17,261 nt of DNA from NCBI GenBank assembly GCA_964398855.1, contig CAYNOQ010000052.1, forward strand, positions 1-17,261. Reading direction: 5' to 3'. Source of the stretch: Mariniphaga sp964398855. Lineage in GTDB: Bacteria; Bacteroidota; Bacteroidia; Bacteroidales; Prolixibacteraceae. Below are positions 1 to 7,367 of this stretch, one piece after another. Below the pieces are notes generated by a model that saw only the letters and a list, made by a program, of their open reading frames with translations, had not been told where the DNA came from and made no database searches. A program made the translations under genes and the position numbers. Numbering within the stretch: position 1 is the stretch's first letter; each line of letters starts with the position of its first letter.

Positions 1-851
1 TTTTCAATTATTTTAACAATCCGCTCAAAATCCTGCTCCGATTTAAACGGGATAACAATTTTGCCCTTGCCGGTTTTATCAACCGAAATGCCGATTCGCG
101 AACCGAAAAGCTTGCCTAAGGAAGATTTGAAATCTTTGTAATTTTTGGGAAGTTCCTTTTTTTTGTACTGGCTTTTCTCCTCCTCTTCCTCGTTTATGCT
201 CCGGGCGATCTCCTCCACCTTACGAACTGAAAATCCATACTTCAGGATTTGCCGGTAAATCATTTCCTGAACTTCGGTATCTTCAATATTGATCAGCGCC
301 CGGGCATGACCCATTGTTATCTGCTTGTCTCTCAGAGCTTTTTGGATAACGGCAGGCAATTTCAGCAATCTCAGGTAATTTGCAATGGTAGAGCGTTTTT
401 TGCCTACGCGGGCGCTCATCTCTTCCTGGGTGAATTTCAGCTCATCCATCAGCCGCTGATAGCTTAGCGCAATTTCAATGGCGTCCAGGTCTTCGCGCTG
501 AATATTTTCCACCAATGCCATTTCAAGCATGCCGTCATCTTTTGCCTGGCGGACAAAAGACGGAATAGATTCAAGTCCGGCCTTTTGTGCAGCTCTGAAC
601 CGGCGTTCTCCGGCAATAATCTGGTAGCTGTCGGGTCCTGTTCTCCGCAGCGTGATGGGTTGAATCAGTCCGATTTCGCGAATGGAAGCCGCCAGCTCCT
701 CTAACGACTCTTCATCAAATTTTGAACGGGGTTGAAAAGGATTTGCTTCAATTTTACTCAGCTCCACCTCGCTCATTCCCGCCTGCTGCATCCGGTCGGC
801 ATCATCAATAAGCGCCCCCAATCCCCGTCCCAAAACACTCCTTTTAGCCAT
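1..851 (-). CDS. parB: ParB/Spo0J chromosome-partitioning protein (3' end cut by window)
   Basis: This is the centromere-binding partner of ParA. ParB family members bind parS, hydrolyse CTP and spread as clamps along DNA. Translating the minus strand from the ATG at 849-851 gives 283 codons with no stop, so only the last few residues and the stop are missing (family members are usually about 290-300 aa). The N-terminus MAKRSVLGRGLGALI is typical of chromosomal ParB. The CTP-binding box GERRFRA is at about residues 81-87, ENIQRED at about 115-121, a helix-turn-helix at about 141-163 (TQEEMSARVGKKRSTIANYL), and MGHARAL at about 180-186. A lysine/glutamate-rich linker leads into the C-terminal dimerisation domain. 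It starts 9 nt after the parA stop, so the two are almost certainly co-transcribed. No full parS site was found by eye in the window. Confidence 0.95.
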   Translation of the reverse strand, partial: MAKRSVLGRGLGALIDDADRMQQAGMSEVELSKIEANPFQPRSKFDEESLEELAASIREIGLIQPITLRRTGPDSYQIIAGERRFRAAQKAGLESIPSFVRQAKDDGMLEMALVENIQREDLDAIEIALSYQRLMDELKFTQEEMSARVGKKRSTIANYLRLLKLPAVIQKALRDKQITMGHARALINIEDTEVQEMIYRQILKYGFSVRKVEEIARSINEEEEEKSQYKKKELPKNYKDFKSSLGKLFGSRIGISVDKTGKGKIVIPFKSEQDFERIVKIIE

Positions 852-860
852 AGCCTGAAA

Positions 861-1664
861 TTATGTGTGAATAATTTTTTCTTCCTGTGAAATTTGTGTC
901 ATCCCGTTACGCTGAAGGATTTCACGCGCCAGATTCATGTGGTTGATAGCGCCGCGCGAACTGGCATCATAAAGTATTGCCGGTTTTCCGTGGCTCGGCG
1001 CTTCGCTCAGCTTCACATTGCGTTGAATGACGGTTTCGAAAACCATATCCTGAAAATGGTGCTTCACCTCTTCATAAACCTGATTGGCAAGATTCAGCCG
1101 GGCGTCAAACATCGTCAGCAGAAAACCCTCAATTTCAAGAGACGGATTCAATCTGCTTTGTATGATTTTTACTGTATTCAGCAGTTTCCCCAGTCCTTCC
1201 AGAGCGAAATATTCACACTGCACCGGAATAATTACCGAATCGGACGCCGTGAGTGCATTCACTGTAATCAACCCCAATGACGGCGAACAGTCAATCAGAA
1301 TGAAATCGTAGGAATCTTTCAGCGGAGCGATGGTGTTGCGAAGCACTTTTTCCCGGTTGGGCAGATTCAGCATCTCAATTTCTGCACCCACAAGGTCAAT
1401 GTTTGAAGGGATAATGTGAAGATTTTCGATTTCCGTTTTCAGAATCACTTTTTCGGGGTCAATCTCATCCACGATGCACTCATAGATGCTTGACTGCACA
1501 TTTTTCACGTCAAAACCGAATCCCGAAGTTGCGTTTGCCTGCGGGTCGGCATCAATAATCAGTACTTTTTGCTCCAAAACTGCAAGACTGGCAGCCAGAT
1601 TAATTGCTGTTGTGGTTTTTCCGACTCCACCTTTCTGATTTGCCAGCGATATAATTTTTCCCAT
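861..1664 (-). CDS. parA: ParA/Soj-type partitioning ATPase
   Basis: A Walker-type ATPase that works with ParB in chromosome segregation by cycling on and off the nucleoid. The 267-aa length is normal for chromosomal Soj/ParA. The deviant Walker A motif KGGVGKTT lies at residues 11-18 with the signature lysine. The A' motif IDADPQANAT is at about 37-46, and Walker B FILIDCSPSLG at about 121-131. The late family motif RNVKLSEAPSHGKP is at about 215-228. There is no N-terminal DNA-binding extension, which argues for the chromosomal Soj type rather than the larger plasmid ParA/SopA type. It is the first gene of the parA-parB pair. Two TAnnTTTG boxes lie upstream, at 1687-1694 and 1831-1838. Confidence 0.97.
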   Translation of the reverse strand: MGKIISLANQKGGVGKTTTAINLAASLAVLEQKVLIIDADPQANATSGFGFDVKNVQSSIYECIVDEIDPEKVILKTEIENLHIIPSNIDLVGAEIEMLNLPNREKVLRNTIAPLKDSYDFILIDCSPSLGLITVNALTASDSVIIPVQCEYFALEGLGKLLNTVKIIQSRLNPSLEIEGFLLTMFDARLNLANQVYEEVKHHFQDMVFETVIQRNVKLSEAPSHGKPAILYDASSRGAINHMNLAREILQRNGMTQISQEEKIIHT

Positions 1665-1686
1665 CTGAATCTTTTTTGAAAGGGTT

Positions 1687-1694
1687 CAAATTTA
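1687..1694 (-). promoter_or_regulatory. Candidate Bacteroidetes -7 box for parAB
   Basis: The minus strand reads TAAATTTG, an exact match to the Bacteroidetes -7 consensus TAnnTTTG, 22 nt upstream of the parA ATG. No clear TTTG (-33) element lies at the expected 19-21 nt spacing, and the area is AT-rich, so this is a motif match only. Confidence 0.35.
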
Positions 1695-1830
1695 ACAATT
1701 TAACTTTAACTGATTTCAGCCACTTTTCGACACCCTTTGCCGATAACCATACAAGATATTGATTATGAGCAATTCATCCGTTAATATCTTTTCAGTAAGG
1801 AGCGCCGTTTTAGGCTGTTTTATCAGGGCG

Positions 1831-1838
1831 CAAACTTA
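1831..1838 (-). promoter_or_regulatory. Second candidate -7 box upstream of parA
   Basis: The minus strand reads TAAGTTTG, again matching TAnnTTTG, with a T-run about 20 nt further upstream that partly resembles the -33 TTTG. Use of this site would give parA a leader of roughly 160 nt. It lies just after the priA stop codon, so it could let parAB be transcribed independently of priA. Confidence 0.3.
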
Positions 1839-1873
1839 CAAAAATTCAGGAACCGGAAAAAGGATAACGAACA

Positions 1874-4345
1874 TTAAGCCGGATCAACGTCAATATTTAT
1901 AATGCAGCTGCTGTTCTCGGGTCGTCTGCGCACATTTTCAATATTTTCCAGAATATAACGCTTCACTTTTGGGAGAGAATATGCCGGGTTAATTTTTATC
2001 CATATCTCCTTGTGATACCAAAGCTGAATGCGGCTGACCAATGGAAATTCGGGTCCAAGTACAATCAACTCGCGCGCATTGCGCAGAAGCGCCGCCAGCT
2101 GACCGGCAACGCGGTTCACATTATCCGGATTTTTGTGTTTCACCACCACTTTTATCAGCCTGAAAAAAGGGGGATAACGGAACAGTTTCCGCTCCTCCAT
2201 CTGTGCGTAAAAAGCTGCTGCATAATCCTGTTTCGTAATGAAACCGATGACCGGATGTTCCGGCTGCATGGTCTGCACCACCACTTTTCCCCTGCTGTGT
2301 TTTCTGCCGGCGCGTCCGCTCACCTGCGAAATGAGCTGATAAGCCCGCTCATGTGCTCTGAAATTGGGGAAGTTGATCAGACTGTCAGCATCCAAAATGC
2401 CCACAACGCTAACGTGATCAAAATCAAGCCCTTTTGTAACCATCTGGGTGCCAATCAGAATATCGGTTTTCCGGGATTCTAAATTGTGAATAATTTTCTC
2501 AAAGGCATGTTTTGAACGGGTTGTGTCCATGTCCATCCTTTCGATTCGCTTTCCCGGGAAAAGTGGTTTTAGTTCATCTTCAATTTTTTCGGTACCAAAT
2601 CCGCGGGTGTTGATGTCGGGGGAGCCACAATCGGGGCACTCCGAAGGATTGGGCAAAAAATATCCGCAATAGTGGCAAACCAGCTGTTTTCTGAATTTGT
2701 GAAAAGTCAGGCTCACATCGCAATATTTGCATTTGGGAATATGTCCGCACGAACCGCACTGAACATAAGGTGAATAGCCTCTTCTGTTCTGAAAAAGAAT
2801 AATCTGCTCCCGGTTGTTCAGCGCTTTTTCCATCAATCCGAAAAGCTCCGGAGTGAGCGCCGATTGCATCTGTTTTCTGTTTTTTGCGCGCTTCAGGTCG
2901 GCAACAATCACCTCGGGCAGCTCCAACTCTGCAAATCTTTTATGAAGATTAATCAACGTGTATTTCCCGGTGAGCGCATTGTGATAGCTCTCAAAAGAAG
3001 GAGTTGCAGAGCCTAACAGCACACCGGCACCGCTGAGCTTCCCTAATAACACCGCCATATCCCGCGCATGATAGCGCGGCGCAGGGTCAAATTGCTTGAA
3101 CGAATTTTCATGCTCCTCATCAACGATTACCAGTCCGAGATTTGAAAATGGCATAAACAGCGCCGAGCGCGCTCCCAAAATTATCTGGTAGCCCTTCTGC
3201 AGATTATCCTGAAACTGCAAAACCCTGTTCCATATTTCCACCTGCTCCTGACTGTTCAGCCGCGAATGAAAAATTCCGACTTTTGTTCCAAAAACATTTT
3301 TCAGCCTGTTTACAATCTGAGTGGTAAGCGCAATTTCCGGCAACAGATAAAGCGCCTGTTTGCCGGCTCTCACCGCCTCCTCGATAAGATGAATGTAAAT
3401 TTCCGTTTTTCCGCTGGCGGTAATTCCGTGAATCAGAGCCACGCGGTTTTCTTCAAAACTTGCCTTAATCTCTTCCAATGCCTGCTGCTGGTGTTCACTC
3501 AGCAGGTTCAATTCAGCCTGCGCCGGACGGGTTTCCTCAAGGCGCGAAACCTGACGGCTATAGGATTTCAAAATTTTTTTCTGAATCAGCGCGTTTAAAA
3601 CTGCCGGCGAGAAGTCTGTTCCGTGCAACAGTTCTTTTCTGCTGATTTCAGGATTTGAAGAAGTCTGAAAAACAGCAGTTTTTTCAATGAAATGACGCAG
3701 CAGCTCCCGTTGCTTTTTTGCCCTTTGCAAAGATTCCTCACTTTCGCACAGTTGCGCCTCGGTTTTTATATCGGAATTAAGTTTAATCCACTGCTCAGTT
3801 TTAGCTCTGTATTTTGTTTTGATGGTCTCCTCAAGCCGGAGAATATTTTTATCCAATAATGATTTTAAAGCTGAATAGGAAAACCCGGCACCCAATTTTC
3901 TCTGAAGCGCTTCCAAAGCTAAGGTTTCCCGGGAAACCGCATCCAGAATCAGCAACTCCTTATCGGTCAAAACCTGCTCCACATCGCTTTCAGCTACCGC
4001 AATTTTTGATTTGCTCTCTAATTTCAAACCGGCAGGCAGAGCAGCTCTGAGCACATCACCCGGCGTGCAGCAGTAGTAATCGGCAATCCATTTCCAAAGT
4101 TCCAGATTTTGCTGCAAAACCACCGGTTTTTCATCTAAAAGCTGAACGATTTCCTTCAATTTCACATTTTCCGGGGAAGTTTCCGAAAGGGAATAAACAA
4201 GCGCAGCATAAAACTTTCTTGCACCAAACTGCACCACAACCCTTTGTCCGGGCTGAATCTGCCCGTGCCACTTTTCCGGCACACGGTAGGTGTATTGACC
4301 GTGCAGCGACAAGGGAAGAATTACCTGAGCAAAAAGTTGAGACAT
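1874..4345 (-). CDS. priA: Primosomal protein N' (replication restart helicase PriA)
   Basis: A superfamily 2 3'-to-5' DNA helicase that recognises stalled forks and reloads the replisome. From the chosen ATG at 4343-4345 the protein has 823 aa (MSQLFAQVILPL...), normal for Bacteroidetes PriA. The frame stays open to 4441, but the extra 32 residues lie inside ispH and resemble no PriA N-terminus. The N-terminal 3' DNA-binding domain spans about 1-100. The Walker A-like motif HGITASGKTEIY is at about 306-317, DEEH at 409-412, and GSATPS at about 445-450. Eight cysteines at about 530-573 (C530, C533, C539, C542, C557, C560, C570, C573) form the two zinc sites. GTQMVTKGLDF and QVSGRAGR are helicase motifs V and VI. 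It follows ispH by 61 nt and may be part of the cmk-ispH transcript, as no good promoter box is visible in that gap. Confidence 0.97.
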   Translation of the reverse strand: MSQLFAQVILPLSLHGQYTYRVPEKWHGQIQPGQRVVVQFGARKFYAALVYSLSETSPENVKLKEIVQLLDEKPVVLQQNLELWKWIADYYCCTPGDVLRAALPAGLKLESKSKIAVAESDVEQVLTDKELLILDAVSRETLALEALQRKLGAGFSYSALKSLLDKNILRLEETIKTKYRAKTEQWIKLNSDIKTEAQLCESEESLQRAKKQRELLRHFIEKTAVFQTSSNPEISRKELLHGTDFSPAVLNALIQKKILKSYSRQVSRLEETRPAQAELNLLSEHQQQALEEIKASFEENRVALIHGITASGKTEIYIHLIEEAVRAGKQALYLLPEIALTTQIVNRLKNVFGTKVGIFHSRLNSQEQVEIWNRVLQFQDNLQKGYQIILGARSALFMPFSNLGLVIVDEEHENSFKQFDPAPRYHARDMAVLLGKLSGAGVLLGSATPSFESYHNALTGKYTLINLHKRFAELELPEVIVADLKRAKNRKQMQSALTPELFGLMEKALNNREQIILFQNRRGYSPYVQCGSCGHIPKCKYCDVSLTFHKFRKQLVCHYCGYFLPNPSECPDCGSPDINTRGFGTEKIEDELKPLFPGKRIERMDMDTTRSKHAFEKIIHNLESRKTDILIGTQMVTKGLDFDHVSVVGILDADSLINFPNFRAHERAYQLISQVSGRAGRKHSRGKVVVQTMQPEHPVIGFITKQDYAAAFYAQMEERKLFRYPPFFRLIKVVVKHKNPDNVNRVAGQLAALLRNARELIVLGPEFPLVSRIQLWYHKEIWIKINPAYSLPKVKRYILENIENVRRRPENSSCIINIDVDPA

Positions 4346-4406
4346 AATCTGGATTTTGAATCTATTTTCAAAGGAACAAAAATTGAGCGATAAAGCCGGA
4401 AAAATT

Positions 4407-5273
4407 TCAGGAAACAGCGAGCCGGCTGACCCGTTCGGCAACCTCTTCCATCAGCCACTCCGGGGTTGAAGTGGCTCCGCATATTCCGACCGAACCGGCA
4501 TTTTTAAACCAATCCGGTACAATTTCATCAGTCTGCGAAACGTAGTGAGTGCGCCGGTTTTCCTCTTTGCAGACCGTATATAAATAGCGTCCGTTTGAAC
4601 TTTTGCGCCCTGCCACAAACAGAATCACATCAAACTTTGCAGCAAATTTTTTCAGGTGGGGCGCCCTGCCTGAAACCTGCCTGCAAACAGAATCCCTGAT
4701 TTCTATCGGCACTCCGGGCGCCATGTTCATTTTCACTTTTTCTGCAATCTTGTAAAAATCCTCAACCCGCATTGTTGTTTGGGAATAGAGCGAGACCGGC
4801 TTTGAAAAATCAATAAGTGAAACATCTTCAATACTTTCTAAAATAATTGCACGATTACCGACCTGCCCGGCAAGACCAACTACCTCAGCGTGTCCTTTTT
4901 TCCCGAAAATCACAATCTGCCCGTCAAGGTTTCTGATTTTTTCATAGGAGCGTTTCACTTTTTTCTGGAGGCTTAACACAACCGGGCAGGTTGCATCTAT
5001 CAGTTCGATATTGTTTTGCTCTGCATACTCATAAGTTTCCGGTGGTTCTCCGTGCGCACGGATAAGGACTTTGCAATTTTGAAGCTGCATGTATTCTTCA
5101 CGCGTTATGGTCTGCAAACCCATTTTTTCAAGACGCTCCACTTCCATACCGTTGTGCACAATATCCCCCAGGCAATACAACTTCTCTGCTGTTTTCAATT
5201 CGCCTTCGGCTGATTGAATCGCTTTAACCACACCGAAACAGAATCCGGAGCGCCTGTCGATCTCAATTCTCAT
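4407..5273 (-). CDS. ispH: 4-hydroxy-3-methylbut-2-enyl diphosphate reductase (IspH/LytB)
   Basis: An iron-sulfur enzyme that catalyses the last MEP-pathway step, reducing HMBPP to IPP and DMAPP in the cytosol. The length of 288 aa is normal. The three cysteines that ligate the [4Fe-4S] cluster are visible as C12 (SGFCFGV), C95 (DATCPVV) and C197 (DSVCRQVSGR). Substrate-contacting histidines appear at H40 (DIVHN), H74 (RAHGEPP) and H128 followed by E130 (GKKGHAE), matching the E. coli pattern of H41, H74, H124 and E126. Its ATG overlaps the cmk TGA in an ATGA junction (5270-5273), so translation is probably coupled to cmk. The MEP pathway is the usual isoprenoid route in Bacteroidales. Confidence 0.97.
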   Translation of the reverse strand: MRIEIDRRSGFCFGVVKAIQSAEGELKTAEKLYCLGDIVHNGMEVERLEKMGLQTITREEYMQLQNCKVLIRAHGEPPETYEYAEQNNIELIDATCPVVLSLQKKVKRSYEKIRNLDGQIVIFGKKGHAEVVGLAGQVGNRAIILESIEDVSLIDFSKPVSLYSQTTMRVEDFYKIAEKVKMNMAPGVPIEIRDSVCRQVSGRAPHLKKFAAKFDVILFVAGRKSSNGRYLYTVCKEENRRTHYVSQTDEIVPDWFKNAGSVGICGATSTPEWLMEEVAERVSRLAVS

Positions 5274-5968
5274 TTTTCCTCAATTATTTCCCCTGCCTTT
5301 TCAAGACTCCACTGCAACTGCTCTTCGCGCGACAAAAAGCTGTTGTCTAAAACAACGGCATCCTCCGCCTTTTTCAAAGGGCTCACTTTGCGGGTAGAGT
5401 CGATGGAATCCCGCTCCTCAACATTTTTAAGTATTTCATTAAAGTCAACCTCCTGCCCTTTTTCCCTCAGCTCCAAAAAGCGGCGCTGCGCCCTGATTTC
5501 GGGCGAAGCCGTCATGAAAATTTTCAGTTCGGCATCCGGAAAAACCACGGTTCCGATGTCGCGGCCATCCATCACTATTCCCTTGTTTTTGCCGTTTTTT
5601 TGTTGCTGTTTTACCATCTCGGCACGCACCTCCGCAATGGTGCTCACCGGACTGACATTCTGCGAAACTTCCAGTTGCCTGATTTCGTCTTCCACATTTT
5701 CTCCATTCAGGAATGTTGTGTTTTTTTCGGTTGCCTCATCCCACTCAAAAGTGATTTGAATATCTTTCAGCCCACTGATAATCCTTTCCCTATCGGGCTG
5801 TCCGTCAACAATCCAGCCTTTGCGCAGCGCATAAAGAGTAACTACCCGGTACATGGCGCCGCTATCAATATAAATGTATCCCAACTCGCGCGCAAGCGAT
5901 TTGGCAAGGGTGCTTTTTCCGCACGATGAGTGCCCGTCAATGGCAATTATTATCTTTTTTTTACTCAT
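5270..5968 (-). CDS. cmk: (d)CMP kinase (cytidylate kinase)
   Basis: Phosphorylates CMP and dCMP to the diphosphates with ATP, in pyrimidine nucleotide metabolism. The 232-aa length fits the family. The P-loop GHSSCGKST is at residues 12-20, the nucleotide-binding DSGAMYR at 35-41, DGRDIGTVVFPDA at about 134-146, and the lid-region arginine motif ERDSIDSTR at about 185-193. It is preceded by a strong TAnnTTTG box at 5986-5993 and overlaps ispH by 4 nt, so it is the probable first gene of a cmk-ispH(-priA) transcript. The 57-nt gap to porQ carries that promoter candidate. Confidence 0.96.
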   Translation of the reverse strand: MSKKKIIIAIDGHSSCGKSTLAKSLARELGYIYIDSGAMYRVVTLYALRKGWIVDGQPDRERIISGLKDIQITFEWDEATEKNTTFLNGENVEDEIRQLEVSQNVSPVSTIAEVRAEMVKQQQKNGKNKGIVMDGRDIGTVVFPDAELKIFMTASPEIRAQRRFLELREKGQEVDFNEILKNVEERDSIDSTRKVSPLKKAEDAVVLDNSFLSREEQLQWSLEKAGEIIEEK

Positions 5969-5985
5969 TTTCAGAAGATTTAGTG

Positions 5986-5993
5986 CAAAGATA
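5986..5993 (-). promoter_or_regulatory. Candidate Bacteroidetes -7 box for cmk-ispH
   Basis: The minus strand reads TATCTTTG followed by CA, a very typical Bacteroidetes -7 element (TAnnTTTG), 17 nt upstream of the cmk ATG. This predicts a short leader. The -33 element is not a clear TTTG, as is common for such promoters. The short porQ-cmk gap otherwise holds nothing recognisable. Confidence 0.55.
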
Positions 5994-6025
5994 AGAGATT
6001 TTAAATTCAGATTGAAGCGCTTTTG

Positions 6026-7054
6026 TCAGAGCAGCTCATTCAGATTTAAACCAAACGAGAAGAGATTGGATGAGCCTGCCAGATGAAACCGGGATGTGGC
6101 AAAATCCAGCCGGAATTTTTTGATTTTCACACCAAAGCCCAATGAGAAACCAACAGTGGACAGGCGTTCCTGAAATTTAAGTTCCTGCCTGCGCTGGTAG
6201 TTGTATCCGGCGCGAATGGTAAAATTTTGCGATGGAATCAGTTCAACGCCCAAAACGGCATGGCGCAACAGCTGCTTGCCAAAACTTTCGGAGCGCTCCT
6301 GCCAGTTTTCCAGCGTCTCCTCCTCTTTGTTTTTGTCCTGCCCTAAATTCCAGTGGGTGAGATGCTGCATCGTGAGTGAGAACAGCACCGGAGCGTGTTT
6401 CAATTTTGAGCTGATTCCCACTTGAAGATTAAAGGGAATTGGTTCATGAATTCCGTTTTCGTAATAGGTTGTAATCTGTCCGCCAATGTTTCGGGCAGCC
6501 ACTGCCAGATGAGTGAGGCTGTCTTTCAGAATATAATTAACACCTAAATCGGTTGCCAGTCCGGCAGAACGATAGCTCTCAAAATTCGAAAAGACCGGTT
6601 TCAGCGCAGCGCCGTATGACAAGCGTTTGTAGCTGTTTGAATAAAACATGCTGATTGCATATTCTGCGGCATTAAAGGTGCTTCCGGTCAATATTCCTTC
6701 GCCGGTAGCTTCCCTGAATTTTCCGTAGTTGATATAATGAACTCCTAAGGCAAAATTGCCAACACCTTCGTAACTTCGGGAATAAGATGCATATCCGTAA
6801 TTAATATCCATGAAATAATTCACATAATTCACCAGCAACATGTTGTGCATTCCACGGTGCAGCGATGCCGGATTGTGATAGGGAAGATTCAGGTCGGAAG
6901 TATCACTCAGCGCAATCTGCACGCCACCCAAAGCGGCAATTCTGGCGGAATTGGTCAGCTCTAAAAACTGGTAGGTTTTTTCACCGCCAATCTGAGCTTT
7001 CGCTGACAGGAAGGCAGTTAGAGAAAATACAATCAGGTGTAATCTGAGACTCAT
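6026..7054 (-). CDS. porQ: Type IX secretion system outer-membrane protein PorQ
   Basis: A PorV/PorQ-family (FadL-like) outer-membrane beta-barrel protein associated with the type IX secretion system, which exports cargo with conserved C-terminal domains in Bacteroidota. The 342-aa protein starts with a signal peptide (MSLRLHLIVFSLTAFLSAKA, probable cleavage before QIGG). The family signature follows directly: YQFLELTNSARIAALGG at about residues 28-44, then LPYHNPASL. The rest is alternating beta-strand sequence rich in aromatic and glycine residues. A porQ-cmk-ispH order is one I recall from other Bacteroidales, which supports the call. A TAnnTTTG box at 7082-7089 fits a promoter. No other secretion-system component and no protein with a recognisable T9SS C-terminal signal occurs in this window. 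Confidence 0.88.
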   Translation of the reverse strand: MSLRLHLIVFSLTAFLSAKAQIGGEKTYQFLELTNSARIAALGGVQIALSDTSDLNLPYHNPASLHRGMHNMLLVNYVNYFMDINYGYASYSRSYEGVGNFALGVHYINYGKFREATGEGILTGSTFNAAEYAISMFYSNSYKRLSYGAALKPVFSNFESYRSAGLATDLGVNYILKDSLTHLAVAARNIGGQITTYYENGIHEPIPFNLQVGISSKLKHAPVLFSLTMQHLTHWNLGQDKNKEEETLENWQERSESFGKQLLRHAVLGVELIPSQNFTIRAGYNYQRRQELKFQERLSTVGFSLGFGVKIKKFRLDFATSRFHLAGSSNLFSFGLNLNELL

Positions 7055-7367
7055 TCGCTATGGATATATCCGATAAAACGCCAAATGTATTGAATTATTA
7101 TTTGTTTTTATATAACTTGCGCCCCATAACTATAACATAATAGAATCGAAAATTATGATTAACCGCTGCTTCAATAGAAATGAGTTCATTAAACTAATTA
7201 AAATTTGTGCCTATGGAAAGAACCTCAGATTAATCTCTTTTTTAAATCCAACAGGTCAGTTAACTTCAAAACTGGCAATTTCTACATTTATAATGATTTT
7301 ATGCTGCCATAATGTTTTGTAGCGCTATAAATTTTTTGAAAAAGTTTTTAAATTTTAATTATATGAT
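7055..7367. other. 313-bp divergent intergenic region between porQ and the uptake locus
   Basis: AT-rich spacer that separates the minus-strand core genes from the plus-strand SusC/SusD unit, so it should hold promoters for both. A good -7 box for porQ is present at 7082-7089. For the plus strand I find no exact TAnnTTTG; the nearest is TAAATTTT at 7328-7335, without a -33 element at the right distance. A 55-codon plus-strand frame runs from ATG 7155 to TAG 7322 and is discussed as a finding. No sigma factor, anti-sigma factor or two-component gene is present. I see no tRNA or riboswitch. Confidence 0.7.
7082..7089 (-). promoter_or_regulatory. Candidate Bacteroidetes -7 box for porQ
   Basis: The minus strand reads TACATTTG, an exact match to TAnnTTTG, 27 nt upstream of the porQ ATG. 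The upstream 20 nt is AT-rich but lacks a clear TTTG (-33). Confidence 0.45.

Noticed and set aside
894..1280. 128-codon plus-strand open frame
   Set aside because: Antisense to parA, no recognisable domain; a shadow frame.
1665..1873. parS centromere site next to parAB
   Set aside because: No sequence close to TGTTTCACGTGAAACA was found here. A half-match (TGTTTCAC) near 2135 inside priA lacks the second half.
2012..2482. 156-codon plus-strand open frame
   Set aside because: Antisense to the conserved helicase part of priA with a histidine/phenylalanine-rich translation; a shadow frame.
4346..4441. N-terminal 32-codon extension of the priA frame
   Set aside because: It lies within and just after the ispH coding end, does not look like a PriA N-terminus, and the ATG at 4343-4345 gives the normal family start (MSQLFAQVILPL).
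5214..5759. 181-codon plus-strand open frame
   Set aside because: Antisense to cmk and the start of ispH, serine-rich low-complexity translation, no recognisable domain; a shadow frame.
7257..7274. Short inverted repeat CAGTT...AACTG before the uptake operon
   Set aside because: Only 5-bp arms with an 8-nt loop in AT-rich DNA; expected by chance.
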